NCBI GenBank assembly: GCA_047495785.1
Contig: JBLDXI010000074.1
Coordinates: 1,054,001-1,118,000 of the forward strand
Source: Lepidodermella squamata
Taxonomy: Eukaryota > Gastrotricha
Length of the DNA: 64,000 nt
Direction: 5' to 3'
How positions within the stretch are numbered: position 1 is the first letter of the stretch; each line of letters opens with the position of its first letter. This document shows, piece by piece, positions 52,916-62,983 of the stretch. The translations under genes and the position numbers were made by a program. The notes beneath the pieces are model-generated. The model worked only from the letters and a program-made list of their open reading frames with translations, made no database searches and was not told the DNA's origin.

Positions 52916-54507
52916 ATGGGCGAAATGAGTGCATATCGTGTTACAGATGTTGCGTCGCGGCGTAACAGCTCGGGTGTTACACTCGATACACTGTTTGCAC
53001 ACACACTGGAGAGCTGCTCTTCGCCGGTTAATCGCCTACTCATTTCGAGCCAGCTCATCGCCAAGACTATGCCCAATTCAGGTAAGAAGCATTTTGTGAT
53101 TAAATTTTAACATCTTACCATTGAATTATAGAATTTTTAAAGATTTTTGTGAGTATTGAAATTTTATTTTATTTGAATTTCCTCATTTTTGCCAATTTTA
53201 TGAATTATTTTCAATCGTTTTATTTTGGAAAAATCTTACGCCGGTACCAAATTTCATTTAATTCAATAATTAAACATTTTATTCGTTATTCCGTGGTCAG
53301 ACTTTTCAGCAGTGACACTTCAGCAAATGAGGGTCAAATCATCAGTGACTTTTCATCAGTGACACTTTGTCAGCAAAAAATTCATAAAAATCAAATATTA
53401 GTACTAATTTCACTAATCCTTGAAGACAAGTGAGCAGTGACATTGCAGCAGCGACAAAATATCAGTGACTATTGAGCAGTGACTTTTCATCAGTGACAAA
53501 TGAGCAAGTGACACTTCATCAATTTTTATTTATTAATCTTGAGCACTGAACTTGCACATTTTGAGCTCAACTTCAATGTAGCGCATAGTCCCCCTGCTTA
53601 ATGAGGCTAGAATTCTCCTGATGAAATGTCTCCGCTGAAATGTCACTGCGCAAATGTCATTGAGATAAAAATAATAAATTTGAGAAAATATAGGAAAAAT
53701 TAAAAAAAAATCACTGCTGACTTGTCACTGATGATTTGTCACTGCGCAAATGTCGCAGCTCAAATGTCACTGCTCATTTGTCACTGATGAAAAGTCACTG
53801 CTGATTTGACCCTCATTTGCTGAAATGTCACTGCTGAAAAGTCGTACAACCCGTTATTTAACTGGTTAGGGTTAGGGTTAGGGTTAGGGTTAGGTTAGGG
53901 TTGCGTTAGGGTTGAAGAAGGCTGGGTCTTAAAATTTGGGTTTTGGAACTAATTAGAATAATTTGGTAATGAATTCAATAATTTGGTAATGATTTCACTA
54001 TATCCCATTTATTTTATTTTCGCAGTATTTGTGATCGCTTATTGCCTGGTGTTATTGATTCTGTTGGCATCTTCAACCGTCAAATGCAACCCAGTGGCTC
54101 ACGGCGCTACTGTTCGATGCGATTCAACGGAGCGTGACGTGACAATGTCAGCCGAGGATATCAATTTCGAGGAGCAAAATCCACTCAACCGGAACCGCCG
54201 GCACATTGGCCAGTATGGACCACCCTACTACAACCCGGCTTTCCAGGGTGGCTACCCGGCCTACGGCTCACTGCCCATCGGCCTCAACAACGCGTACGAC
54301 TACAACCTGGTCCGCAGGCGGAGGAGTGAAGTCCAAGCCAGTGTCAAGTTGGAACCGTTGGCTAAGGATGAGACGACAACGCCGTTTTTGCCGGTCACGG
54401 AGACTGAGCATGTCCACCACCATGTTTGTCTTCATCGCCTCATCGAGTCGCACCACCCGTCGACAAAGGAACCGGACTCGGGCGAGGATAAGGACGATAA
54501 GTTGTAA
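52916..54507 (+). CDS. single-pass membrane or secreted precursor with multibasic sites, family unknown
   Basis: Exons 52916-53081 and 54026-54507 join in phase 1 (215 residues). The hydrophobic segment VFVIAYCLVLLILLASS starts right at the junction (about 56-72), followed by Cys-containing NPVAHGATVRCDS. Two multibasic sites, NRNRRH and VRRRRSE, bound a 37-residue Gly/Tyr/Pro-rich stretch (GQYGPPYYNP...GGYPAYG). The tail has HVHHHVCLHRLIESHH and an acidic Asp/Glu/Lys end. If a transcript begins in the intron, an in-frame ATG at 53983 or 53991 gives MISLYPIYFIFAVFVIAYCL, a conventional signal sequence. A TATA box precedes the first start and AATAAA lies at 54621. A processed peptide precursor is possible but unproven. 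Confidence 0.65.
53300..53843. mobile_element. foldback element built of CAGTGACA short repeats
   Basis: The left arm (53300-53515) starts GACTTTTCAGCAGTGACA and carries many CAGTGACA/TTCATCAGTGAC units. The right arm (about 53625-53843) is its approximate reverse complement, with many TGTCACTG units, and ends in TGTCACTGCTGAAAAGTC. The arms enclose about 110 bases of unrelated sequence. There is no coding capacity. It lies in the intron of the 52.9-kb gene. Long inverted arms made of short direct repeats are the foldback (FB) design. Confidence 0.75.
53864..53913 (+). repeat. interstitial telomere-type (TTAGGG)n tract
   Basis: Five near-contiguous GGTTAG/TTAGGG units, then degenerate ones (one GGTTAGG, one TTGCGTTAGGG). 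The tract lies 20 bases after the foldback element and within an intron, so it is internal. Confidence 0.85.
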
Positions 54508-56636
54508 CAGCCAGGTGTTCTAAGAATCAATCTACATGAAATCCAGAGTTTAGTCTTTGATTTCATGCTTTGCTGTTGAAATTTGTTGTTGCCTCTTTTT
54601 TTGCTCATCGCATCTTCTAAAATAAAGCTGAGAAGTACTCTGACAATTCAATGAAGAGTCCTAATTGTTAACAAATTGGAACCATTGTTTACATACTAAT
54701 TGTTAAAACACAATCTCAACAGGAAAATTCCGCCGAAACAATGGAAACCAGTTAAATAGGTCACCGCATTGTTCCACGCAGAAAGAGTCCAAGACAAAAG
54801 ACTTGCACCGAACAGCAATTATCTGTTCTGAATCAGGAATCTAACTTCTTTGTTTTCGAGCTGGTTAGCTTTGTCGCCAAACTGCATTACCCCGAATTCA
54901 GAAGTAAACAAGTCGTATTCACTTGAAAAGACGACGCCCTCATCATCTTAGCCAAGTTTTCCAGCCGCACTGTTAGGAAGTTTCATCTGTATTTCAAATT
55001 ATATTTACAGACTTTTCAAGGATTAAAAAGATTTCAGCTCGAAGTAACCAGTGAACAGCCAACAAAACCATGCGGATGTTATTCGGCTCGGCTGACCAAA
55101 ACAAGGTCCTGACTGACCTGAAATCTGCGATGCCGGAAATTACCGCAAACACTGGAAAGAACGTTAAGCTTTCAACAAACAGCAAACAGAATAGTGCTGT
55201 CTGCAGGTGCTACGTCTCAGGGTTCCTGTTGGATTTCGGCACCTCGAAAGATTCGCAGGTTCAATAGGTCATTATTATCAGTTACCAGCCCAGAGGGATG
55301 CGCCATTGTCGAGTCGGAATCGCCAACTGCAGAAATGAAAGCATCGGACCTCTGATGTTGACTCCCATCTGTAAAGTTACGTCTGGATTCCTTCTTTCTA
55401 GTTCAGTCCTTCCCAGAAGAGAAGCTGGCTGCACCTGCGGAGGGAATTCCTCCAGAAGACCATGGACGGAAAAAGACAACACGACAACTTGTTCGCTGCG
55501 AAGATACTCGCTGGAAATATCTAAGACAGCACCCTTATCGATCTCTTATTCAATACCATATTTCCACCGCGTTGCACTTTGGAGAGTCAAGGATTTACAT
55601 CATCATGTTGAGCCCTTAACAGCTTACCAAGGTCATTTTTCGCAAGTTCGGCTTGTGTTGCAGAGCAATTTCGCGGCTGATCTGAAACCTGTCATGCCAA
55701 GTTTCATCGCAAACTTCAACAAGCAAACAAGCAACATTCGCAGATTGAGTTCCATCCTTCCAGGTCGGAGTTAAATCCGATCGGGATGCAACACATTGCT
55801 GAAGGATTCCTAACAACTCGTGGAACCTTCGCAGATTTGGAACGTAGGACGTAGGTCCCCGTAAATCTACCGTTCAGCTATCAGTATTCTGCCCTTTCTT
55901 GGCTTCGAACTTCGAACTTTTTGGTTTGAACAGCCAAAAGGTTTTGAATAATTATTTCCCTTATCTAAACCAGCAGCAAACAACGACACCAAAAAGATAC
56001 TCGGCGTTTCGCCACGATTACGGGCCACTCGAGTCGCCGGCAAAACCTGCTTTGACTTGCATCTTGCATCGCCGGCGCCGACTCTCTGCCGCACAAGTTC
56101 GCCACCCCACGTCGTCATGCACGGCTACAGTATCAGCTTCCCAGACAACAGACAAGTCATCCGGCACAGGGGCAATGAGCATACCGACCTGGTATCCCTC
56201 CTGTTTTCTTGATTCATCACATGCCTAGTCAAGCGTGGCCATTTTAACATAATAGCCAATTTTCGAAATGCCACTGTGTACTCGTTTTTCTGAAACACGA
56301 GATGTCTTATAAAATCAAATTTGACCACACAGCGGGTCGACACACAATGGGATCAATTATATATTGTTTACAGTTAATCTTCGTGCGTTAGATCCACGTC
56401 ATCACTGAGAAATTCGAACCCCTGTAGCAAAGTGGAGCTCATCAACATAAAATTGGGAGATAATAATGCCGCGCAAACACGTATGACCACTTGAGCACTC
56501 TAAATGTTCTCTAACGTTTTTTGTGGGTGAAACTTCCAGTTCAAGTCATTGTCAACATCACAATCAAAACGAAGCCAAAACGCAACTAAGCCGTCAGTTA
56601 TTTTTTAAACTAAATACATTTATCTGCTGCTAAACA
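54508..56636. other. upstream region of the first Cys-rich paralogue, decayed repeats
   Basis: Contains the 3' UTR of the 52.9-kb gene (AATAAA at 54621). A block at 54735-54780 (ACAATGGAAACCAGTTAAAT, TAGGTCACCGCATTGTT) recurs at about 59495-59540. A weak local repeat links 55110-55150 and 55675-55715 (ACCTGAAATCTGCGATGCC / ATCTGAAACCTGTCATGCC). Frames at 55298-55774 and 55899-56228 have no recognisable domain. Confidence 0.4.
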
Positions 56637-57498
56637 ATGGCTTTCTTTAAGTACTTGGCCGTAGTCGTTGCAGCCATGGCGGCCGTCGACGCTTGCCCGG
56701 CGTCGACCACATCTACACCCTGCCCAACCACTCCTTCGGGCTCCTCAACTTGCACGTCCGGAAACACATGCGTCACGTCTGCTCAGGCGTGCACCGACTC
56801 GACAAAGAGCTGCCTGACCACGATCACGTACCAGCTGTGCGTCATCGCGACGACGCAGGGCGGCATCTTAATTGCGACTGAGGGCTTAAATTACTGCCTC
56901 GCAAGCGGAGCCACATGCACGGCAGCCCTCACCACTGGTTCAGCGGTAAGTCTGCCTTGTAGTCTCATTAAATTTATCAAGATTTCCGAAATATCTGAAA
57001 CAGCAAAAAGTAGCAGCACAGAACAGCTTCACGACTTTCAGCGACTGCTGCGCTGCGACGACGACCACGGCGGCGAACATCCGCTACGAGTACATCCCAC
57101 TCACCTCACCGACGAACCCGACTTTGGCATGCATCGGGGCGTTCGACACCACGCCGTACAAGGTCGCCACGCCCGCGTCCCCGGTAAACAACAAGCAGGG
57201 CTACTGCACTCGATTTCCACACACGTCTTCTGGCACTGACGCTATCATGAGCGGCACTACCATGGTAAGCATGAGTAGCTTCATTTTATAGAATCGACCC
57301 TCTATGGCCTATCTATCCTCTGCTTAGTTTACTTCCGCACCAGCCAACACTTACCGATACACTTCGTTCGCCGCGTGCTGCGCCAGCATCTTCGGCGGCG
57401 CCAACAGTGTGTCGCCGTTCCTCGCCAACCTCAACACGTGGGGCTCCGTTTCTGCCTACGGCCTCACCCTCGAGAAGTGCATCGCCACATCCCAGTAA
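56637..57498 (+). CDS. secreted Cys-rich protein, paralogue A
   Basis: Exons 56637-56945, 57004-57264 and 57328-57498 are of 309, 261 and 171 nt, all phase 0 (246 residues). The second acceptor was chosen by matching paralogue B. The signal peptide is MAFFKYLAVVVAAMAAVDA; the mature end begins CPASTTSTPCPTT. It is Thr/Ser/Cys-rich, with TCTSGNTCVTSAQACTDSTK, YCLASGATCTAALTTGSA, FSDCCAATTTT, KQGYCTRFP and FAACCASIFGG. The Cys pattern recurs in both halves (YC...TNTY...F..CC), suggesting an internal duplication. Poly(A) AATAAA is near 57828. I do not recognise the family. An extracellular structural or defence role is only a guess. Confidence 0.8.
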
Positions 57499-57908
57499 AT
57501 TGCACAGATTACGGGGAATACCGAGAGGCTTGCGTCATGCCTTAGTCCTCCCCGCGATTTGGCCCTCAGATGAGATTTCATGCGCAGCTCAATGGCATTT
57601 GGCCGAAGTGGAAATTACTGCTCTGGTATCTGGTATTGGAACGTGTTCTGTTTAATTTCGAAATCTCATCAGGATACGTGTCTTATGCGTGATAGTCATA
57701 AAGCAAGAAGATTATTGTCAGTCATGATGAAAGCTAATCTTTCTCCGCAAAAAGCTGTTCGTTATAAAAAATGCACAATGTTTTGGTATTTTATGGTTTT
57801 ATTGTTAAAAAACAGAAAAGCCGCTGCAATAAATTAAGGGCTCATGCCGCTAACATCACTAGAAATGTTCAGATTACTTAATATGATAATCAATTCGATT
57901 CGCAAAAG

Positions 57909-58071
57909 CAGAGCTGGAAAACCTGCAGGGTTTCCTACGCACCGATTTTGTAATTTCCTACTAAACTACCATTTCCTCCAATTTTTGACTGTGTTCTTAG
58001 CCAAAATTGCCAACTTTTCTCAAAATTTCCTACGCACCTGGTGCGTCATTTCTGCAAGTTTTCCAGCTCTG
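57909..58071. mobile_element. 163-bp hAT-type MITE with intact target duplication
   Basis: The termini are inverted: CAGAGCTGGAAAACCTGCAG at the left and, on the other strand, the same with one mismatch at the right. The 8 bases CGCAAAAG flank both ends exactly (57901-57908 and 58072-58079). TTTCCTACGCACC occurs twice inside, followed in the second case by GGTGCGT, so the core is partly palindromic. CAGNG ends and an 8-bp duplication define hAT. It is too short to code. Confidence 0.9.
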
Positions 58072-58479
58072 CGCAAAAGCACGCACAATCATCCGAAACG
58101 AACCGTTTCCCGTCGAGCAGATCACCATTAAAATGTAGAAATACGTATCGCTATATAACTACGTCTCAATTTTCCTGTTTCGTAGCAAGCGAGTGACCTA
58201 TCTTCAGCCATATTAGGAGTAGAACCCCATTGATTTACAAGAAAACTGAGGTAGATATTAGCACTTTCATCTCGATTCAGTCTTTGCTTTCTTTTGACCA
58301 ATAACAGTCTGATGCGAAGCCACTGCACGGCGAGAAGATTGCAGAGGATATCCATGGAGGTTGAGAGAAAACGATTTCGACATCAGATTCACAGCCTTCA
58401 TCGCGTTGGCTCGACGGGGTCAAATAGATTTATCGAAATAAAATAAAACGGGTTTATAAAAACCATTTGAAATTACTAA

Positions 58480-58742
58480 CGGATGTTCGATGCCGTGGTC
58501 GTAGTCGCAGCGCAGCAGTCACTGAACGCCGTGTAGCTGTTAGGAGTGGTTGTTTGTTGCTGTTTTTACAGGTATGGGGATAGTGAATTATTTCAGTGAT
58601 GACTGAGAAATCGACTTACCGCTGAACCAGTGGTGAGGGCCGCCGTGCACGTGGCGCCGCTGGCGAGGCAGTACTTGACGTTGCTCTGTGTGATGCCGGT
58701 GCCGCCCTGTGTCGTCGCGATGACGCACAGCTGGTACGCCAT
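58480..58742 (-). pseudogene. truncated inverted third copy of the Cys-rich gene
   Basis: The minus strand reproduces the end of exon 1, all of intron 1 and the start of exon 2 of paralogue B (60640-60898) with no indels and only a few substitutions over 259 bases. It begins at a new ATG (MAYQLCVIATTQGG) and is cut after AACATCCG, where TAG follows. It lacks the signal peptide, most of exon 2 and exon 3. The intron donor is GTAAGT here and GTATGT in paralogue B. Confidence 0.85.
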
Positions 58743-60449
58743 TATAGGTATCGGCGCAAATTCCTAAACACAGGCTTATAAAATGTAGGGAGCCCGTCTA
58801 AAAACGCTGGGTAGACGGTGGGCTTATGCAAGAAGGGTGAGCCAAGTAAAAGAGATACCCGCAACCCGCAGTTCAAGTTTTACGCGCTTTCCTTCCCCAG
58901 CAATCATCTATCGCAATGAAGAATCATCCAATTAAGGCCTCTGGTTTGATCTCGCGATCCTTATAGCGAGTTACAAATCCATTTGAGAGCGACGAACCCG
59001 TGCCTTTGTCATGATCTGCTTACCTACTAATTTTAGGGTGCTCCAGGGTGCAAACTAAGTGGGCGAACTAAGTTGGTTATGTTTTGAACAGTTTAAGACT
59101 AAATCTGCGGGAATTTTCGCGGGTATTTGGTGAGAAATCAATTTTGTTGGCGAAAGTACCTAAATTGACGGTGGTTTCAGTTTCGCTGGCAAAAGCCCTA
59201 TACTTTGATGGTGAAATTGTATTTCTCCGGTTTAATGGCGAGTCCCAAATTTGACGGTGAAAACCCTAAAATTGTTGATAGACAGCGTTTTCCCTTGAAA
59301 AGTTGAAATCAGCAATCAAAGCGAGAAATGTTATACATAATTTGGTTACCACTGCATTATCAACACTAAATAATCAACAAATAGCAGCAATTGTTCTTGT
59401 TATTTGTAGGTCATTATTGTGTACCTTCTGAGTAGACAAAGCCAGTAAAAGAAAAGTCTGCTTTATCCATAAGATGAGAGAGAATCAAGACCAAATAACA
59501 ATGGAAACTGATTAAATAGGTCACAGCATTGTTTCCGCCTGAAAGAATTGGACGCTCGAATTTCAATGTCGTATATTTTTGCGATTTACCATTCGTGGTA
59601 TGCCTAGCTGCAATCACACAATCAAACAGTTGGGCAAGGCGAAACACAAGCCATATCGATTCGGTATCGACATTTTTTTTAAATAGGAACCTGATAGGGT
59701 GAGTGTTCTGGCGGGATGTACGGCGCTGGAGATCGTCTTCGATAGAACGACTGTCCAGATTTACTCAATGGAAACTCGGTCATCTCTGACATGTCACGTC
59801 TAAAATTCTAAGAAGTACCGTATTCACTTGTAACACTTTTATGCCTGATTTTGATCATCTTCTAGCTTGGCAAAATCCTTTGGAAAGTATAGCTGAATCT
59901 CCAGCGGTGAAAGTTGGACCCATAATCTAAGCAGCGCTCAGCAAGCATTTGATTTATCGAAGCTAGGTTGCTTATCTAACATTCGATGACCTGATTGATG
60001 GCCTGACAGTGGCAACTGCTAGCAGTTCGGGGACTCCAAGCGGCCAATACACGTCCTAGAGCATTTCGTGGAAAAAGCTGGTCAAAAATGTCGTGTCTGG
60101 TTTCTGGTTGGCCTTCGAACGTGCCGTATCCCTTGGAATAAATTATGATGCCAACATGACCAACCAATGACCCAATTCAAGGTTTCGGGAAATCACTGAC
60201 TGCAATGCAGAGATGGACGCATGAAAGCTTTTGCTACGAATTACGGAGCGTCCTTCATTCAGCGTGAAAACTGCGGCTGCTCTCGTAGATCTTCGACTCA
60301 ACACTGTCCCGTGAATTCAGCAGTTCTGCATCTGGAGCGAGATGGCGGCAGACATGCTCAGATTCAGGTATAAGGCTGCCTCTGACAGGCAACCAAGTCA
60401 TCTATTCACTTTCTCTAACACTTTAGATAACACCTGATCTGTCGAAAGG
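58743..60449. other. upstream region of paralogue B
   Basis: Non-coding. The ACAATGGAAAC...TTAAATAGGTCAC...GCATTGTT block near 59495-59540 and CCGTATTCACTTG near 59818 echo the 54.7-54.9 kb region upstream of paralogue A. That supports duplication of a unit larger than the gene itself. An acceptor-like CACTTTAG lies at about 60419-60426. Confidence 0.4.
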
Positions 60450-61315
60450 ATGGCATTCCTCAAGTACATGGCTGTGCTCGCCGTCGCATTTGCGGCCGTC
60501 GATGCGTGCCCTGCGTCGACAACCTCCACGCCATGCCCAACCACTGCTTCGGGTTCAACAACTTGCACGTCCGGAAACACATGCGTCACGTCTGCTCAGG
60601 CGTGCACCGACTCGACAAAGAGCTGCCTGACCACGATCACGTACCAGCTGTGCGTCATCGCGACGACGCAGGGCGGCACCGGCATCACACAGAGCAACGT
60701 CAAGTACTGCCTCGCCAGCGGCGCCACGTGCACGGCGGCCCTCACCACTGGTTCAGCGGTATGTCGATTTCTCAGTCATCACTGAAATAATTCACTATCC
60801 CCATACCTGTAAAAACAGCAACAAACAACCACTCCTAACAGCTACACGGCGTTCAGTGACTGCTGCGCTGCGACGACGACCACGGCGGCGAACATCCGCT
60901 ACGAGTACATCCCACTCACCTCGCCGACGAACCCGACTCTGGCGTGCATCGCCGGCCCCGACGCCCTGCCGTACAAGGTCGCCACCCCCGCATCGCCGGC
61001 CAACACCAAGCAGGGCTACTGCACCCGCTTCCCATACACGTCTTCTGGCACTGATGCCCTCATCACCGGCACCACTCTGGTAAGGAAAGAAATGTCTCTT
61101 TATTAGGGCTCGATCTAATATATCTGTTCCCATAATATGTATAGTTCACTGCCGCCCCAGCCAACACGTACACCTACACATCGTTCGCCACTTGCTGCGC
61201 TGGCATCTTCGGCGGCACCAACGCCGCCTCGCCGTCTGTCGCCAACGTCAACACGTGGGGCTCCGTTTCCGCCTACGGCCTCACCCTCGAGAAGTGCATC
61301 TCCACCACCCAGTAA
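60450..61315 (+). CDS. secreted Cys-rich protein, paralogue B
   Basis: Exons 60450-60758, 60819-61079 and 61145-61315 have the same lengths and phases as paralogue A (246 residues). The signal peptide is MAFLKYMAVLAVAFAAVDA. All Cys positions match A; differences cluster in the 85-95 region (GTGITQSNVKYC against ILIATEGLNYC) and exon 3. Exon 2 has YTAFSDCCAATTTTAANIRY and exon 3 TNTYTYTSFATCCAGIFGG-like sequence, repeating the same Cys-Cys module. Very high codon-level identity with A in exon 1, much lower in the intron, points to a recent duplication or gene conversion. AATAAA lies at 61609. Confidence 0.8.
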
Positions 61316-62317
61316 ACCGACAACATCAGAAAACCTGTTTGTGGCATTTGTGGCATTAATTATAGGATTTTTTAGATTTCTTGAGCAGTCATTGAAATTG
61401 TGTGCAGCATTGCTTGAAGATATCAACGGAGTGGTCCATTGAAAACCCCACTCGTCTCTTCCAGCATTGCAAGATGTTATAATGTTTGTTTCTTGCGAGT
61501 AGTGATTTCAGCCTGCTCATGAAATGTTTTATTTGTGGAACAACCGCATAGCATTAATCTCCTTGATTGTTCTCTATCAAGACAGTTTATATGTGAAAAG
61601 TTGCTCGCAATAAATGTTTTTGCACTCGCGATGGGAATTCATTCTGTCTTTCCGCTTTAAATGAAGCAGCAAGATCCGATGGCCCCAAGGTTTTTACATT
61701 GTAACTAACAATGCACTAGGGTCACCCACGCCTTCGAAACCTGGAACCTTGCTAATAGGCAATAACCAGGATGTCAATTTTATGCGATGTCTTATGTCTT
61801 CTGGCCTTTTTCAGAGCACATTTACCCAACATTGACACTAAATTGATCGCCGACGTAATGGAATTGAGTATATTAATTGAAAAAACACCGTTTGAAACAT
61901 AGATAATAATAAAGATCGGAAGCTTACGATCCTGCCATAGTGTCACACTTTTAGGGTGCAAAGGTCACCATGTGCAAAGCCACATTTTTGTGCGTTTTAT
62001 TTCAGCCATGTGGGCCTAACTAAATGCATGTAAAATCGACCCATTTTTAAATCGATTTTTTGAAAAACGTCATCTTTGTAATTTACTGGTAATTTATGTC
62101 CTGGAACAACTTCTTCCTACTACTTCCTAGGGCCTTTGCAACGCCACATAGATATTCGCAAATTAGGCCACAAAATCACGAAGATCGAAATTTGTCGATC
62201 ATGTCGGGGCGAAAAAAATTGTTAAAATGTGATCTGAAAATTCCAGAAAAAATATTTTCTTTACCAGAATGGGCTAAGCTATCGATATATAAAAATACCC
62301 GATAAAAATAATCGATA
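61316..62317. other. spacer downstream of paralogue B
   Basis: It holds the 3' UTR of paralogue B and then AT-rich DNA with no coding or repeat signal, up to the foldback-family copy at 62318. Confidence 0.45.
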
Positions 62318-62780
62318 CCGTAAATTGGGGCAAAATGGCCGCGGGAAAAAATTACCCCCTGATTTTTTCGCATTTTTACACGTTTCAGAGGGTCCTGATT
62401 CCGATTTTATAGGAAGCTCATTTTGCCCCAGGTTTGGGGCAAATTGGACAGGTGTTTTGGGGCTAATTGGCCACCCTTATCCTTATAATGGGTTTTTAAT
62501 ATTTAGTGATTGTAATGGTTGAATGGTCGAGTGGTTGTGATGCGTCCATCAGAACTTGAGTGATCTGATGAGCGACGGTTCGAATCCTCATAAAGTAGCA
62601 TTTTTTTGCTCCGCATTTAATTTTTTTAATTTTTTTGTTTTAATTGTCCATTTTAATAATTTTTAATTAGTTTCTCCGTTTTTTCTGAGAGTTTTATTGC
62701 TGAGCAACTTTTAAACGTCTCCCGAACAAAAAAATGTCCGGCATACGTGGTGCTAGTGGAATAATTAAAATGGAAAATTA
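62318..62780 (+). mobile_element. single-arm copy of the 5.5-kb foldback family
   Basis: It begins TA-CCGTAAATTGGGGCAAAATG, the same terminus as the right end of the 5.5-6.5 kb element. It continues through GGGGCTAATTGGCCACCC, the tRNA-like core (A-box TGGTCGAGTGG, B-box GGTTCGAATCC) and the spacer. It is cut off soon after AATTAAAATGG, where the second arm should start. Confidence 0.75.
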
Positions 62781-62797
62781 ATGGGTCTTCGACAGGC

Positions 62798-62941
62798 GTC
62801 GCGCAAATAAATTCAGTAAACGCGCAAAACAAACAGATGTGAGCAAAGTAAACAAAAGCGTCGCGCACTAGCAGAATGTGTCGCGCAGAATAATAACACC
62901 CGTCGCGCAGAGTAATACCACGTGTCGCGCAAAATATAAAT
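62798..62941 (+). promoter_or_regulatory. cluster of GTCGCGCA motifs upstream of the transposase-like gene
   Basis: GTCGCGCA occurs at 62798, 62860, 62880, 62902 and 62934, with a shorter CGCGCA at 62821. All are on the plus strand, in otherwise AT-rich DNA ending 43 bases before the ATG at 62984. They could be subterminal transposase-binding sites or a promoter operator array. Confidence 0.65.
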
Positions 62942-62983
62942 CACGTAGCAAGCCCTTATTTCATTATTTCTCAACGTTCAAAC

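Noticed and set aside
53300-53843. CRISPR-like array of CAGTGAC repeats
   Set aside because: The units are short, unequal and arranged as two inverted arms in an animal intron. There are no spacers of constant size.
53864-53913. Chromosome end
   Set aside because: The tract is only about 50 bp and genes continue on both sides, including the second exon of the same gene.
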